DNA of 64,000 nucleotides from Pseudomonas arcuscaelestis (GCF_016881005.1 NZ_JACOPV010000008.1:124001-188000); one strand, 5' to 3'. Shown: positions 1 to 8,188, counted from the stretch's first letter. The notes: generated by a model not told the origin, from the sequence alone. Made by a program: numbers and translations.

Positions 1-377
1 ATGCAGCGGCTGGAATGCCAGCGGAAGGGGACATGCTCACTGTGCTCTGGGCTCCAGATCCCTCGAATCCCGTCCCGTTCCACGATCTCGTAGGCACGAT
101 CGTCGTCGGCGCGGTACCAGGTCGTTGTGTAGGGGTAGTGCTGTGAGAAATCCTGACTCCATGCCTCGCGCACCCACAGGTAGTCACCAGGTTGGCCGAA
201 TGGGCAAAGGTCGTAGGCTTTGCTCACCACCCAGTCAGGTGAGTGGTCGATCAACCATTGCGCAGCTGCCTTTTTGACGATACGACGGGTAACTGAGCAG
301 GCCCCGGCCAGTGTGGCGCGCACCTTCGGGCCGGTAAATTCGATGGCGTGCTCTTTCTGCCTACTTTGCTGAACCAT
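1..377 (-). CDS. ASCH-like phage/plasmid protein, partial (C-terminus outside window)
   Basis: The gene reads leftwards from an ATG at 377 and is still open at base 1, so only about 125 residues are visible. It overlaps the end of the upstream zinc-ribbon gene by 17 nt, which suggests co-transcription. The N-terminal layout (EFTGPKVRATLAG, then a CPFGQPGDYLWVREAW stretch and PFRWHSSRCM) matches the gene at 43682-44401, where the equivalent segment runs MVRAILQGQKT, GDQLWVQE and MPRWARRIQLE. That order is typical of phage proteins with an ASCH-type fold, a beta-barrel related to RNA-binding PUA domains. The molecular role is unknown; nucleic-acid binding is inference. Confidence 0.75.
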   Translation of the reverse strand, partial: MVQQSRQKEHAIEFTGPKVRATLAGACSVTRRIVKKAAAQWLIDHSPDWVVSKAYDLCPFGQPGDYLWVREAWSQDFSQHYPYTTTWYRADDDRAYEIVERDGIRGIWSPEHSEHVPFRWHSSRC

Positions 378-993
378 CACTACCCCCGGCCGCTTGCTTC
401 ATCCCCGGACTGCAGATCTGTTCCGTGGCAAATTGGCCGGTACCTGGTCCAGCTTCATCCGTAAAAGGCACCGGCGCATGTTTACGGTTCACTGCGTTCC
501 AGGACGCTGGCAGACCAGCCTCCGTGAAGGCCTGTACTGATTTGTTGCATGCCGGGCAGCGAACAGCGAATGCATTGCCATCTTTGCCGCAGCGCTCACG
601 CTCCAAGTCGCCGGTGTGACCGCAGTTACATGTGTTGAACTGAGTGGCGAGCAGCGTGGATTCGTAGAGGTTCTTGTACGCGACCATTCGGCCATGAAGG
701 TAAGTGATCAGCCCTTCACGCTCAGCGGCGTTACCCTGAGCCGCTGCGAGTGCTTCACCGTCGTATAGCTTCATCAGAACCTGTCCAGCTTGCTGAAGAT
801 GTTCAGCTCGGTCATCGCTGCGGACCAGGACCATGTTGTCCATGAGCCAGCCATAGTGAGCAGGCGTGGAAATCGGCACAATTTGGGTGCTGACTGGAAT
901 GGCCAGAACTGCATCGATCGCCTGGCGATCAACCTCACATGCATTCTCTCGCAAGCCGCGCAGGACTGTTTCAAGTGCGTTAATTCGGTTCAT
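361..993 (-). CDS. Lar-like zinc-ribbon protein
   Basis: A 210-residue protein starting at an ATG with a good ribosome site (AGGGAG). The N-terminal half is helical and unrecognised. Residues about 120-170 form a zinc ribbon: a CNCGHTGD knuckle, then VRCPACNK, then a SWNAVNRK ending. This is the pattern of Lar-family restriction-alleviation proteins and related phage zinc ribbons, in which two Cys pairs are followed by an AxxAWNRR-type tail. The family resemblance supports zinc binding; an antirestriction role is only inferred. It is driven by the repeated promoter module 32 nt upstream and leads into the ASCH-like gene at its 3' end. Confidence 0.75.
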   Translation of the reverse strand: MNRINALETVLRGLRENACEVDRQAIDAVLAIPVSTQIVPISTPAHYGWLMDNMVLVRSDDRAEHLQQAGQVLMKLYDGEALAAAQGNAAEREGLITYLHGRMVAYKNLYESTLLATQFNTCNCGHTGDLERERCGKDGNAFAVRCPACNKSVQAFTEAGLPASWNAVNRKHAPVPFTDEAGPGTGQFATEQICSPGMKQAAGGSDGSAK

Positions 994-1025
994 GCCTTAC
1001 TCCCTGAGGCAAATATGGAGCGCCA

Positions 1026-1054
1026 AGTGTGCGGTGCATGCCGATGTGCCAGAA
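1026..1054 (-). promoter_or_regulatory. TTCTGGCAC promoter module 1
   Basis: TTCTGG, a 17-nt spacer and CACACT, ending 32 nt before the Lar-like gene at 993. Confidence 0.8.
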
Positions 1055-1240
1055 GCACTGAACCACCCTTGCTGGGAGGAGAGGCTATCGCGGAAGGCGG
1101 GACGGGCCCAGCCAAAATAGGCACTCCGAATTTCACGCTCTCGGTTCGACGGTGGCTGCGTAACTCGAAGTTGATCTGAGGTTGTGAAGCTGCCGAGAGT
1201 CACCCGGCAGCTGGGCAAGACACAAGCTAACGAGGAAGGG

Positions 1241-1618
1241 TTAGTTAGCTTCGTTGTAGGAGCGTGCCAGGGCAGGAATATCAAGATCGATCAGGTCACC
1301 ACCCTTTGCTTCCGCAAAAACCTTGTACACATGAGCGCGTGTGAGTGGACCATAGTCCTTCTCAATAGCTCGCAAGATCCGGCGCCCGGTGAACCGGGCA
1401 TAGAGATCGGTGAGGATCCAACACAGGAGGGCCGTACCCCCTATGTAGACCAAAGCTAGGGTTGTACCGCTGAGATCTCCCTTGAAGGGTTTGACGGCTT
1501 GGCTAGCGATGACGCCCGCGAGGATAAAGGGAATCCCGATGCTGGCTACAGGATTGCCGAGAACCATTGCTACATCATGCAAGGTTTTCTTCACGGTTTT
1601 TGGGGTGTGTGTCTTCAA
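1241..1618 (-). CDS. Small inner-membrane protein, two TM segments
   Basis: A 125-residue protein with hydrophobic stretches at about residues 24-42 and 52-72, then a soluble tail. The tail (LRAIEKDYGPLTRAHVYKVF, then DLDIPALA) aligns with the tail of the gene at 28571-28954 (LNAIEAEFGP, RIWQL, PLDLAQVA), so the two are paralogues in the same membrane-plus-tail layout. Function is unknown. No copy of the repeated promoter module is visible upstream. Confidence 0.75.
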   Translation of the reverse strand: MKTHTPKTVKKTLHDVAMVLGNPVASIGIPFILAGVIASQAVKPFKGDLSGTTLALVYIGGTALLCWILTDLYARFTGRRILRAIEKDYGPLTRAHVYKVFAEAKGGDLIDLDIPALARSYNEAN

Positions 1619-1768
1619 CTCTGCGTCCTCCTCACTATCTTGGGGCCTTCACGCACCATCCAACACTGGTAACTGAACGGTCGGAGAGCGGGTTTGCGTT
1701 GTTGGCTGGTGGGAGCTAATCCTACTGCTGTGCAGGCATAGGTCCTACTCAAAACGCCACCTTGTTTT

Positions 1769-1897
1769 TCAGTCGATACAGGCCTGTGATCTTTTCAAGA
1801 CGATTCGGCAGGTCACCTGCATCGCCGTGGTACCCCGAGCGAGCCAGGCGCTGCGCCCGGCTACCAACCGGCCGGCATACCGATCAAGGTAGGTCAT
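1769..1897 (-). CDS. Possible 42-residue basic protein
   Basis: A short reading frame that begins 17 nt after the stop of the preceding gene, with an AGGGAG ribosome site 8 nt before its ATG. The product is Arg/Ala-rich and unrecognised. The spacing favours translation from the same transcript as the 205-residue gene; coding status is uncertain. Confidence 0.35.
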   Translation of the reverse strand: MTYLDRYAGRLVAGRSAWLARGTTAMQVTCRIVLKRSQACID

Positions 1898-1913
1898 CAG
1901 TCGGGCTCCCTGG

Positions 1914-2531
1914 CTAAGCCCCACATTGCGAATACTCCATGAGTACGGCATCGACTTCGGACAATTCGGCCTCTGTCAAAATGGGTGAAAGCCCACGAGA
2001 GCTGTACATGCGCAGCAGCGAAACCAGATGCTCATTTCGGATTTGAAGCTTGTCCCGAGCGGCGGCAACCAGCTCAAAATGCGCATCTTTTACGCCTATG
2101 CTCGCGCGAAGCGTTCGCTTCACGCTGAGATTTCGCTCTTGGTACCACTCAGCGTTGGCAACATCTTCGCGCAACTGGTTGCGTTCAGCCTGCAGGTAAA
2201 TGGCGGTATCGCCGTAGGCGCTGGCGGCTGACTTGAAGTGCTTCAACTGTGCCTCAAGCCACGCAATGTGCTCGTCATGGGCTGCACACGAAGCGTTCCA
2301 CTCATGCGCTTTCAGCTCGCCCGTTGCACCTGGGTAATCCTCGGGGGACCGGCGAAGCGGCCGAGGCGGTTGAGGGCCTGGTGCCTGGGTGGGGGCGCTC
2401 TCAGCCAGCAGCGCATCAACCAACTGCTGTTGATCGCCGCACGCAGATGGGGGCGCAGAACGCATATCTACCTCGAGCGTACGAACAATCGTAGTCTCGG
2501 TCCCAGGCAAGGAGCCCTTTTGGAGTGTCAT
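1914..2531 (-). CDS. Coiled-coil orphan protein
   Basis: About 205 residues. The first 90 are Pro/Ala-rich and probably disordered, followed by a long charged helical region (WLEAQLKHFKSAA through RNQLREDVANAEWYQERN) likely to form a coiled coil, and a short tail with SSRGLSPILTEAELSEVD. The ATG at 2531 is chosen; an in-frame TTG at 2540 with AGGAA just upstream is an alternative. No known family was recognised. Confidence 0.75.
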   Translation of the reverse strand: MTLQKGSLPGTETTIVRTLEVDMRSAPPSACGDQQQLVDALLAESAPTQAPGPQPPRPLRRSPEDYPGATGELKAHEWNASCAAHDEHIAWLEAQLKHFKSAASAYGDTAIYLQAERNQLREDVANAEWYQERNLSVKRTLRASIGVKDAHFELVAAARDKLQIRNEHLVSLLRMYSSRGLSPILTEAELSEVDAVLMEYSQCGA

Positions 2532-2642
2532 AATGTGCAACCTTGTTCCTGACTGAATGAGCGGACATTCTCAAATGACCTTGCGTGTGCCGGAAGCGGG
2601 CCAGGCCTGTTTGCCAGTGTTGTCGGGTTTCCTGTTGTAGGG

Positions 2643-2671
2643 TTCTGGCACGTCACGTTGATCGTTAACCT
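2643..2671 (+). promoter_or_regulatory. TTCTGGCAC promoter module 2
   Basis: TTCTGG, 17-nt spacer, TAACCT; 78 nt before the DUF551-like gene at 2750. This copy faces right. Confidence 0.75.
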
Positions 2672-2749
2672 GTGCAGCATCATCCGTACTACCGGCATTG
2701 CTGCTCGTACGGCCAGGCCCTCCGGGGCACGAACTGAGAAACACACCCC

Positions 2750-3814
2750 ATGGCATGGATCAAACCCCAAGAGCGGTACCCAACTGTTGGCAAGCCTGTA
2801 GTCTGTAGGCTACGCCATTGCACAACCGGGGCAACGCTGGAGAGCCGTCTTATAAAGGTCGATGAAAGCGATTGCACCTGGCGCGTTGCTGATGACGGAT
2901 ATGAGTTGAGTTACGACTGGGACGTCGTGGAGTGGGCAGACCACATTCATGCCCCAGCGCAGGTCAGTCCCCGGCCAGCCGAAGTGCCCCTTGAGTCCCC
3001 GATCCAGGTGGGTAAAGCCATCCTGGCAGACAATACGCTGACGTATGCCGGAACTGTCATAGAGATCCGCTCCTCTGCCGAGTTCGCTGCCTACGCCCGC
3101 AATACGGCGGCAGTTGTTTCGACGGCTCTCGCCAGGATCTTTGATGAGTTGACCGGCGAACTGTGGCTCGGTGAAAACCAGTCCTGGGAACTGGATGTCA
3201 CCGGTGTAGCGCCATGGCAGCAGTACTCGGCGGCTGTGCAGCTCCTGGACGAAGCACCCGTCCATGCTGACGTGGTTGCAGGCTGGTGCGCGCTGTTGTG
3301 CCTACATCAACGTTTCCTCCCTGCAAATGGTGTTGAACCTAAGGCCATTGCATTCGCTGCCTATTTGGCCTCGAAGGCCTACAAGGCTGCGCATGCAAGC
3401 CCAGACGCCGTGCGGGCATGGGATGAATACCAAGCGTGGGCTACAAGCACCGAGGGCGTCATTGCTAGCATGGATGGCTCGGGGCCTCGAGAGCCCACGC
3501 CATGGGAGGGCGCTGTTCCTTCACTGCTGCCAACCCCAGTTAGCCTGCGTCATCTGACAGCTCTGGACCTGGCGAACGCTTATGGTTGCGATACGATCGT
3601 GAAAGGCGGGCAGGCATTTTCCTGCTTCAGTCAGTACCACTCGATCCAGTGCGTCGACAATGTGACTACGGATGAGCGGCTCACTGGCAAAGGTCCAGGC
3701 CACTTTTCAGTCATGCTGCAGCACCTCGGTACCGAACGCCAGTTCAGAGTCAGCGTGGAAGGTGAGTGCTTCACTCTTCGCCCAATGGCGAACAACCCAC
3801 CAGGCCTTGAGTGA
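2750..3814 (+). CDS. DUF551-like orphan, 354 residues
   Basis: The first 65 residues (MAWIKPQERYPTVGKPV ... YDWDVVEW) have the shape of phage DUF551 domains, which open with WI-x-ERLP-x-G-x-PV and close with a W-x-V-x-W strand. The remaining 290 residues are a long Ala-rich region with no recognised domain, so this is a DUF551-like head joined to an orphan body. It is a single-gene unit between its own promoter module and a second module at 3839. The DUF551 assignment is made by eye. Confidence 0.7.
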   Translation: MAWIKPQERYPTVGKPVVCRLRHCTTGATLESRLIKVDESDCTWRVADDGYELSYDWDVVEWADHIHAPAQVSPRPAEVPLESPIQVGKAILADNTLTYAGTVIEIRSSAEFAAYARNTAAVVSTALARIFDELTGELWLGENQSWELDVTGVAPWQQYSAAVQLLDEAPVHADVVAGWCALLCLHQRFLPANGVEPKAIAFAAYLASKAYKAAHASPDAVRAWDEYQAWATSTEGVIASMDGSGPREPTPWEGAVPSLLPTPVSLRHLTALDLANAYGCDTIVKGGQAFSCFSQYHSIQCVDNVTTDERLTGKGPGHFSVMLQHLGTERQFRVSVEGECFTLRPMANNPPGLE

Positions 3815-3838
3815 TTTCGCCATTCGCGGGCTGCATGG

Positions 3839-3867
3839 TTCTGGCACGACTTTGATCGCGATAGGGT
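3839..3867 (+). promoter_or_regulatory. TTCTGGCAC promoter module 3
   Basis: TTCTGG, 17-nt spacer, TAGGGT; begins 25 nt after the stop of the previous gene and ends 36 nt before the 31-residue gene at 3904. The correctly placed promoter supports that tiny gene being real. Confidence 0.75.
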
Positions 3868-3903
3868 ACTCCTCACTTCTACCCCTAAGAGTGAGACCCA
3901 ATC

Positions 3904-3999
3904 ATGGAAACCCTACGCGATCGCTACGACATCTACGTACAAGCCTGCCGCGACCTGGGCCAGTCGGCGAAGAGCTTCGAGGAGTGGCTGGACTCCTAA
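3904..3999 (+). CDS. 31-residue microprotein
   Basis: The frame encodes METLRDRYDIYVQACRDLG followed by QSAKSFEEWLDS. It is short, acidic and probably helical, with a C-terminal KSFEEWLDS motif. Support comes from the upstream promoter module at the usual distance and a protein-like sequence; the ribosome site (GAG) is weak. Function unknown. Confidence 0.6.
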   Translation: METLRDRYDIYVQACRDLGQSAKSFEEWLDS

Positions 4000-4094
4000 G
4001 CATGCCGGCCCGGTCAACGGCCTGATTTACTCTGTGGGCTGGTGGCACGACGTAGAGCGAGGCAAAGTTGCCTCGTCGTAACAACCACTCACTC

Positions 4095-4191
4095 GGCTGT
4101 ATTGGGGAGTGGCCTGGAGAACCGATGGCCCGCGATAGCTTACTGTCATAGGGAAATCAAACGTCATGTCAGGTCACTCCCCAATACAGCC
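4095..4191. repeat. 17-bp perfect inverted repeat flanking 63 nt
   Basis: GGCTGTATTGGGGAGTG at 4095-4111 is repeated as its exact reverse complement at 4175-4191, and pairing continues inward for four bases past one mismatch. It lies between the 31-residue gene and the gene at 4200, so it could fold in the leader RNA or be a protein- or recombinase-binding site. The 3' arm ends 9 nt before the ATG at 4200. Confidence 0.75.
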
Positions 4192-4199
4192 TCAATCAG

Positions 4200-4421
4200 A
4201 TGGATATGAGCATGAAGATGAAGCCCGCCGAGCGCCGCGCGGTAAAAGGATCTAGTACCGAGGCGCAGAACGAAATCGCGCGCCTGGAGCGTTCTCTGCA
4301 GAACCTGACACCCGGCACTCTCCCTCATGACAAGCTGACCCGAATGCTCAGGGATGCACGGGCTCGGAAGGCTAACGCTGAAGCAATTCTGCGTGCAGGT
4401 GCACCGACAAGGAGGGTGTAG
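4200..4421 (+). CDS. 73-residue basic helical protein
   Basis: A charged helical protein with heptad-like AQNEIARLERSLQNL and a basic Arg/Lys/Ala-rich second half. Four in-frame ATGs within the first seven codons make the exact start uncertain, and no strong ribosome site is seen. Its last codons contain AAGGAGG, the ribosome site of the next gene, so the two are translated in series. Function unknown. Confidence 0.65.
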   Translation: MDMSMKMKPAERRAVKGSSTEAQNEIARLERSLQNLTPGTLPHDKLTRMLRDARARKANAEAILRAGAPTRRV

Positions 4422-4423
4422 CG

Positions 4424-4648
4424 GTGGTCGCCATCACAGCGCTCAAACCAGACGACGTGGTTTACGACGTCGTCTCGCAGAAAATGGGTAACACGACGAT
4501 GCGCCGCCAGGCAGTGTTCAAGGTGCGCATCGTTTCGGTTGCAGAGGATGGCCGGTCTGTTATGGCCTGCTGGAATGGTAATACCGCCCGGAAGCACTTC
4601 GAAAGCCAAGTGCGGAAATGGCGTAGAACACCGCCCGCTGAAAAGTGA
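4424..4648 (+). CDS. 74-residue small beta-rich protein
   Basis: Starts at GTG 4424, chosen because a perfect AAGGAGG lies 8 nt upstream, inside the end of the preceding gene. The product has alternating hydrophobic strands (DDVVYDVV, FKVRIVSVAEDGRSVMACWNG) suggesting a small beta-barrel, ending in a basic tail. Function unknown. Confidence 0.75.
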   Translation: MVAITALKPDDVVYDVVSQKMGNTTMRRQAVFKVRIVSVAEDGRSVMACWNGNTARKHFESQVRKWRRTPPAEK

Positions 4649-4681
4649 GATGCGGAGTTGTAGCTCACCGGTACACCAGAT

Positions 4682-4715
4682 GACACTGCCCCGGTAGGTG
4701 GTGACTAGCAGTGTC
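4682..4715. terminator. Hairpin after the 4.2-4.6 kb gene pair
   Basis: GACACTGC at 4682-4689 pairs with GCAGTGTC at 4708-4715 around an 18-nt loop. It sits between the plus-strand pair and the end of the minus-strand membrane gene, where a terminator would be expected, but there is no clear U tract. Confidence 0.4.
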
Positions 4716-4741
4716 CTGGCCTCAGCCTACTCTCGGCGTCG

Positions 4742-4987
4742 TTAGTTGGTGCTTCCTGCTTCAGGAGCTGGCGGAGCAATCAGCATTCGCAGGATTGCTG
4801 CAGCGAACAAAGCCGGCAGCACAGCGCCGCCGAGCATTACCATGCGGATCAGGTCACTTTGAAGGCCAATGCTGCGAAGATAATCAGCGCCTGGAGAAAG
4901 CCAGATCATCAGGCTGGCAAAAATCACTAAGCAAATGATTTTGCTCAGGCGGTAGGTGAGATTGCGGATGCGCTCAACTGTTGTCAC
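4742..4987 (-). CDS. Small membrane protein, two TM segments
   Basis: 81 residues from a GTG start preceded by AGAGGA. Hydrophobic segments at about 17-32 and 49-70 with a Pro/Ala-rich tail indicate an inner-membrane protein. Unrecognised. Confidence 0.7.
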   Translation of the reverse strand: MTTVERIRNLTYRLSKIICLVIFASLMIWLSPGADYLRSIGLQSDLIRMVMLGGAVLPALFAAAILRMLIAPPAPEAGSTN

Positions 4988-5142
4988 GAGAAAGGTCCTC
5001 TGGTCTAGGTGGATTACACCGAATCCATGTTAAGAGGAGTACCGCTTTGTTCCTAACCAAAACCCTGTATCGTTTTTCAGCATGATGGCTGCCAGGCGCG
5101 GAATCTACGATCCCGCCCTCGCAGAACCAGCTATGCATTCAG

Positions 5143-5463
5143 TCAGGCAGCATGCTCGGATGGTTGAACAACTGGAGTGAGTGTGAGGGCGCCTGTACCA
5201 GAGCGCTTCTTGCGCAACAGATTGGAAATCCCATCACCGCGGTCGACGGAATAGGTAGCTGTGAAGACGCAGGCAATCATCCCCATCAGGCCGATGAAGC
5301 GCCCGAGAGCGGAGGGCCATTGATAGGCTGCGATGCCCAGGGCAAAGGCTGCGACAGTGAAGGTCATCGAAATGATGTCGACCTTTCTTCGAATAGCCTG
5401 CAGTTCAGGTGTTGTTGCGGAAGCGTTAGGGTGTGTTGGGTAATGCCGAGAGGGCGCTTCCAT
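5143..5463 (-). CDS. Small membrane protein, two TM segments
   Basis: 106 residues: a polar N-terminus with LQAIRRKVDI, hydrophobic stretches at about 30-48 and 54-72, then a basic cytoplasmic tail (LLRKKRS). Likely an inner-membrane protein of unknown role. Its start lies inside the end of the possible 54-residue gene upstream. Confidence 0.7.
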   Translation of the reverse strand: MEAPSRHYPTHPNASATTPELQAIRRKVDIISMTFTVAAFALGIAAYQWPSALGRFIGLMGMIACVFTATYSVDRGDGISNLLRKKRSGTGALTLTPVVQPSEHAA

Positions 5464-5590
5464 TCAGTTTCAGTTCCGAAATCAAGATTTGAGTTGGTTG
5501 GGGAGGGTGGCCATTGCCGATCACTTCCGCCGCAGCATTGGCAAGTGCAGCTACTTTGGATCGGCTTGATTCTAAATCGAGACATAGCAT
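5426..5590 (-). CDS. Possible 54-residue protein
   Basis: The frame between the HTH gene and the 106-residue membrane gene encodes an Ala-rich helix (SKVAALANAAAEVIGNG) and a short tail. AAAAGGA lies rather far from the ATG, so start and coding status are uncertain. It overlaps the next gene by 38 nt. Confidence 0.35.
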   Translation of the reverse strand: MLCLDLESSRSKVAALANAAAEVIGNGHPPQPTQILISELKLNGSALSALPNTP

Positions 5591-5640
5591 TACGGCTACG
5601 TGGGTCCTTTTCAAGGCAACCCCACCAAAAACACCTGTAA

Positions 5641-6066
5641 TTAGGATCCCTGCACCTTTAATCCCTGTCGCCGCAGATTGCGGGGAGTCGGAGGAGTGGT
5701 CAAAGCTTGTTCTAGGGATTGGCCATCGTTCATGCGGCGACGCACGGTGCTGGGGCTCACTCCCCACACCTTGGCCAGCTCCTTCATGGTGCCCCGGGTT
5801 CCCCTGACCTCGAGAAGCGAATCCTGCCGGCGTTTCTCAATGGCAGCCAGCTGTGCTGCTCGTGCGGCCGGCGGGAAAAAGCCTCGGCGCTGCTCATTGC
5901 TGCGGCGTCGACTCAACGACTGGTTGCCTGGCACCCAGTTGAGAGGCGGGATGATCTCCAGGATCGCCTGCAGTGATCCCCAGGAGATACCCAAGACGCG
6001 GCAGACCTCATTTCTGGACCACCCCCTGCTGGCGGCATCCTTGATGAACGTTTCCGTGTCGCTCAT
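5641..6066 (-). CDS. Two-HTH DNA-binding protein
   Basis: 141 residues with two helix-turn-helix-like segments: GWSRNEVCRVLGISWGSLQ near residue 17 and MKELAKVWGVSPSTVRRRM near residue 97, joined by a basic linker. The pattern (a short recruiting helix, then LGI/WGVS and a recognition helix) resembles the repeats of the protein at 53203-53859, so the two probably belong to one family of element-borne regulators. ATG 6066 is preferred over GTG 6078 because GGGTGG lies at suitable spacing. It has an unusually long leader behind its promoter module. Confidence 0.75.
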   Translation of the reverse strand: MSDTETFIKDAASRGWSRNEVCRVLGISWGSLQAILEIIPPLNWVPGNQSLSRRRSNEQRRGFFPPAARAAQLAAIEKRRQDSLLEVRGTRGTMKELAKVWGVSPSTVRRRMNDGQSLEQALTTPPTPRNLRRQGLKVQGS

Positions 6067-6232
6067 TGCCTTTCCCACCCTTTAGACCTGTACCCCATAT
6101 GCAATCTGACTGCGCCTCTGCGCCGCCAGCCTTGTTCCCTGCCCGGTTGGGCAAGGAAGGGCGTCTGTGATTGTCAATGTCCTTTCCCGCGCAGCCCCGG
6201 CGCGTTCGCCGGGAGTGCTTTGAGGTGTAGTC

Positions 6233-6261
6233 AGCGTATCGTTCAAACCAACGTGCCAGAA
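6233..6261 (-). promoter_or_regulatory. TTCTGGCAC promoter module 4
   Basis: TTCTGG, 17-nt spacer, TACGCT. It lies 166 nt from the HTH gene start at 6066, the longest leader of any copy, which may leave room for regulation of that gene. Confidence 0.7.
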
Positions 6262-6484
6262 GCATCAAGCTTCAGCGCCAGCAGGGACTGGAGCCTTTGA
6301 CTATAAATCCGGCATTGGTGATCTGGAAGTCAAAACCGGGGTACCGAATTTCCACATCCCTGACTTACAATTGCCGCAATTGCGGCCGGCCCGGGTGCAG
6401 ACATTGTCGGATGGAAAGATCCATGACCTATTGCGGCGCAAGTGCTTTTGCCGTTCAAAGCCTCATCTGGGGAGCAGATGTGTA

Positions 6485-6655
6485 ATGAGATTCAAGCCGC
6501 AGCATTTCCACCTTGCAGCAGCCGTGGTCTTTCTGATCACCGGTGTCTTGGTGTTCCTACTTGGCCCAAAGCCTGTGGCTGGTTTTTTTGTCATGGGCGC
6601 GGTAATTGCCCTCATTCACTGGAAGGCTTCTAAGGTAGGGCTGGTTGACCTTTGA
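6485..6655 (+). CDS. 56-residue membrane protein
   Basis: Two hydrophobic segments (AAAVVFLITGVLVFLL and AGFFVMGAVIALIHW) separated by a short Gly-Pro turn make this a small inner-membrane hairpin protein. The same frame is open upstream to about 6224 and encodes plausible protein (LEVKTGVPNF, LPQLRPARV, DGKIHDLLRRKCF) but has no ATG or GTG, so the upstream part may be a decayed N-terminal domain. Bases 6067-6484 otherwise hold only the promoter module. Confidence 0.6.
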   Translation: MRFKPQHFHLAAAVVFLITGVLVFLLGPKPVAGFFVMGAVIALIHWKASKVGLVDL

Positions 6656-6761
6656 GATGAGGGTGCCGGGCAGTTCAGCGTCGTTATACTGAATAGGGCT
6701 GCGGGCACACCGCCGTGCCCCGTGCCTGCTTTGGGGTTTTACTGACACGATCAAATAAACG

Positions 6762-7001
6762 GTGACTACGTTGGTTTTGGATATCTCATGCTATGGCGCT
6801 GCGTTAGTAGTTGGGGTCGCCGCGTGGTTCTTGATGCCAAGCCACGCTGAAATGCTTGCAACTGATCCTGGTGCCGCAGCCGTTTGCGGCTCCCCAGATA
6901 AGGCCTGGCAGAGAGACGAGTACTGGGCGCATGCATGTCCGGAGCGAGCGAAGGCCCTGGCTGCGATTCAGCTGAAAGATGTTTATCGAGCTGCTCGCTA
7001 G
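6762..7001 (+). CDS. Small membrane-anchored protein
   Basis: 79 residues from a GTG start without a strong ribosome site. One hydrophobic N-terminal segment (about 8-26) is followed by a soluble part with two Cys (AAVCGSPD, WAHACPERAK). It could be a periplasm-facing anchored protein with a disulphide. Unrecognised. Confidence 0.55.
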   Translation: MTTLVLDISCYGAALVVGVAAWFLMPSHAEMLATDPGAAAVCGSPDKAWQRDEYWAHACPERAKALAAIQLKDVYRAAR

Positions 7002-7093
7002 CCATAGGGACTGGCTACGAGTTATAAGGCCAGCCGGGATACAGACCACCAGAACATTCCCACCAAATTAACCGATGTTGACGGAAAGTTGTG

Positions 7094-7351
7094 ATGATTG
7101 AGAATCAGCAAGATAAGCCCCAGGGCATACATGTCGCGCAGCAGCTACGTAAAGCGGACAAGATCCGGAAAATTGCTTTTATCCTCTCTCTACCGGCAAT
7201 TGTGCTGGCTGTCACTTCAGTGCTCAGTATGTTTGGGGTGCTACCAGCTGAATGGCAGCTGAAGGCGACATTATTGATGTTGTTCATCTTTTCCGTGAAT
7301 TACTTCATCAAGAGCGCCGAAGCACAAATTCTTCGAAGCCTATACAAGTAG
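7094..7351 (+). CDS. Small membrane protein, two TM segments
   Basis: 85 residues starting at ATG 7094 behind GGAAAG. A charged head (QLRKADKIRK) precedes hydrophobic stretches at about 28-47 and 55-74, then a short cytoplasmic tail. Unknown function; part of a plus-strand run of tiny membrane proteins. Confidence 0.7.
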   Translation: MIENQQDKPQGIHVAQQLRKADKIRKIAFILSLPAIVLAVTSVLSMFGVLPAEWQLKATLLMLFIFSVNYFIKSAEAQILRSLYK

Positions 7352-7406
7352 AACTTTGTTACACCATAAGCCCGTCCAGCGCGGGCACCGCTGGAAGGGT
7401 AAGAGC

Positions 7407-7664
7407 GTGTCGCACCGGGTTTTTACAATCGATTTTGAGGACGGTGAACGATTGTTAGGCCTCGAAGAGGGAGTCTCCGGTTACAAATACCGACAGCTGT
7501 ATGAAACACCTGAGACTGCTTGGAATTGCCGCCTCACAGGATTAATTGAGCGTGACGTGCCGCCGCCGGCAACCCCTCCCCGAAGCGACGCACACTTCCA
7601 GCCCACCACCGGATGGTTGTTCACGATACTCACTCATCGAAAGGCCTGCTCTGGAAAGCGATGA
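7407..7664 (+). CDS. 85-residue orphan
   Basis: The GTG at 7407 is chosen because GGAAGGGTAAGAG lies just upstream. The N-terminal 45 residues are convincingly protein-like (FTIDFEDGERLLGLEEG, YRQLYETPETAW), while the tail is low-complexity and Pro-rich. Not recognised. Confidence 0.55.
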   Translation: MSHRVFTIDFEDGERLLGLEEGVSGYKYRQLYETPETAWNCRLTGLIERDVPPPATPPRSDAHFQPTTGWLFTILTHRKACSGKR

Positions 7665-7682
7665 GGTTGACCTGCTGAATGA

Positions 7683-8096
7683 TCAAGCCGCGTGGTAGTC
7701 GTACTTGCTGACAAAAACTCTCAGGTGTTTTGCCCGGGAGGCCAATTCAAAGCCTTCACCCTCGCCCTTGTAGTTACAAAGCTCTACGAACTCCACATGG
7801 TCGACGAACCGTTCAGCGTCTTCTTCCGTCCAGCCGGCCTTCAGGATCTCCGGCTCGATGCATAGACCGTGCTCTTCTTCAGAGAGATACGCTGGCGCTG
7901 ATTGGTCTCCAGCCGACACTTGCTTGTAGATGGGCTCCATAAGGTACTGGACCAGACACTCCCGGTCGTAGAAGCCGTCAGCAACCGTGAACGTCTGCGG
8001 TGACCTGAATGTCTCTGCGTACAGGGCTTCAGCGCGGGCAAAGGTGCTTTCGTCCTGGAGCATTGCGGTCAGAGCTGCAGAGAGTGCTTTGAGCAT
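7683..8096 (-). CDS. Acidic orphan, 137 residues
   Basis: Starts at ATG 8096 with AAGGAT upstream. Acidic throughout (FYDRECLVQYLMEPIY, EEEHGLCIEPEILKAGW, EEDAERFVDHVEFVEL). No family recognised. Single-gene unit behind its own promoter module. Confidence 0.75.
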   Translation of the reverse strand: MLKALSAALTAMLQDESTFARAEALYAETFRSPQTFTVADGFYDRECLVQYLMEPIYKQVSAGDQSAPAYLSEEEHGLCIEPEILKAGWTEEDAERFVDHVEFVELCNYKGEGEGFELASRAKHLRVFVSKYDYHAA

Positions 8097-8159
8097 GACT
8101 GGCATCCTTGATGGCTGGCTTGTGCGCCAGGCGATCCAAGTGGTTTGGTGAGGATGCAG

Positions 8160-8188
8160 ATAGTGATGCCTGGCAGCCTGTGCCAGAA
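8160..8188 (-). promoter_or_regulatory. TTCTGGCAC promoter module 5
   Basis: TTCTGG, 17-nt spacer, CACTAT; 63 nt before the gene starting at 8096. Confidence 0.75.
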
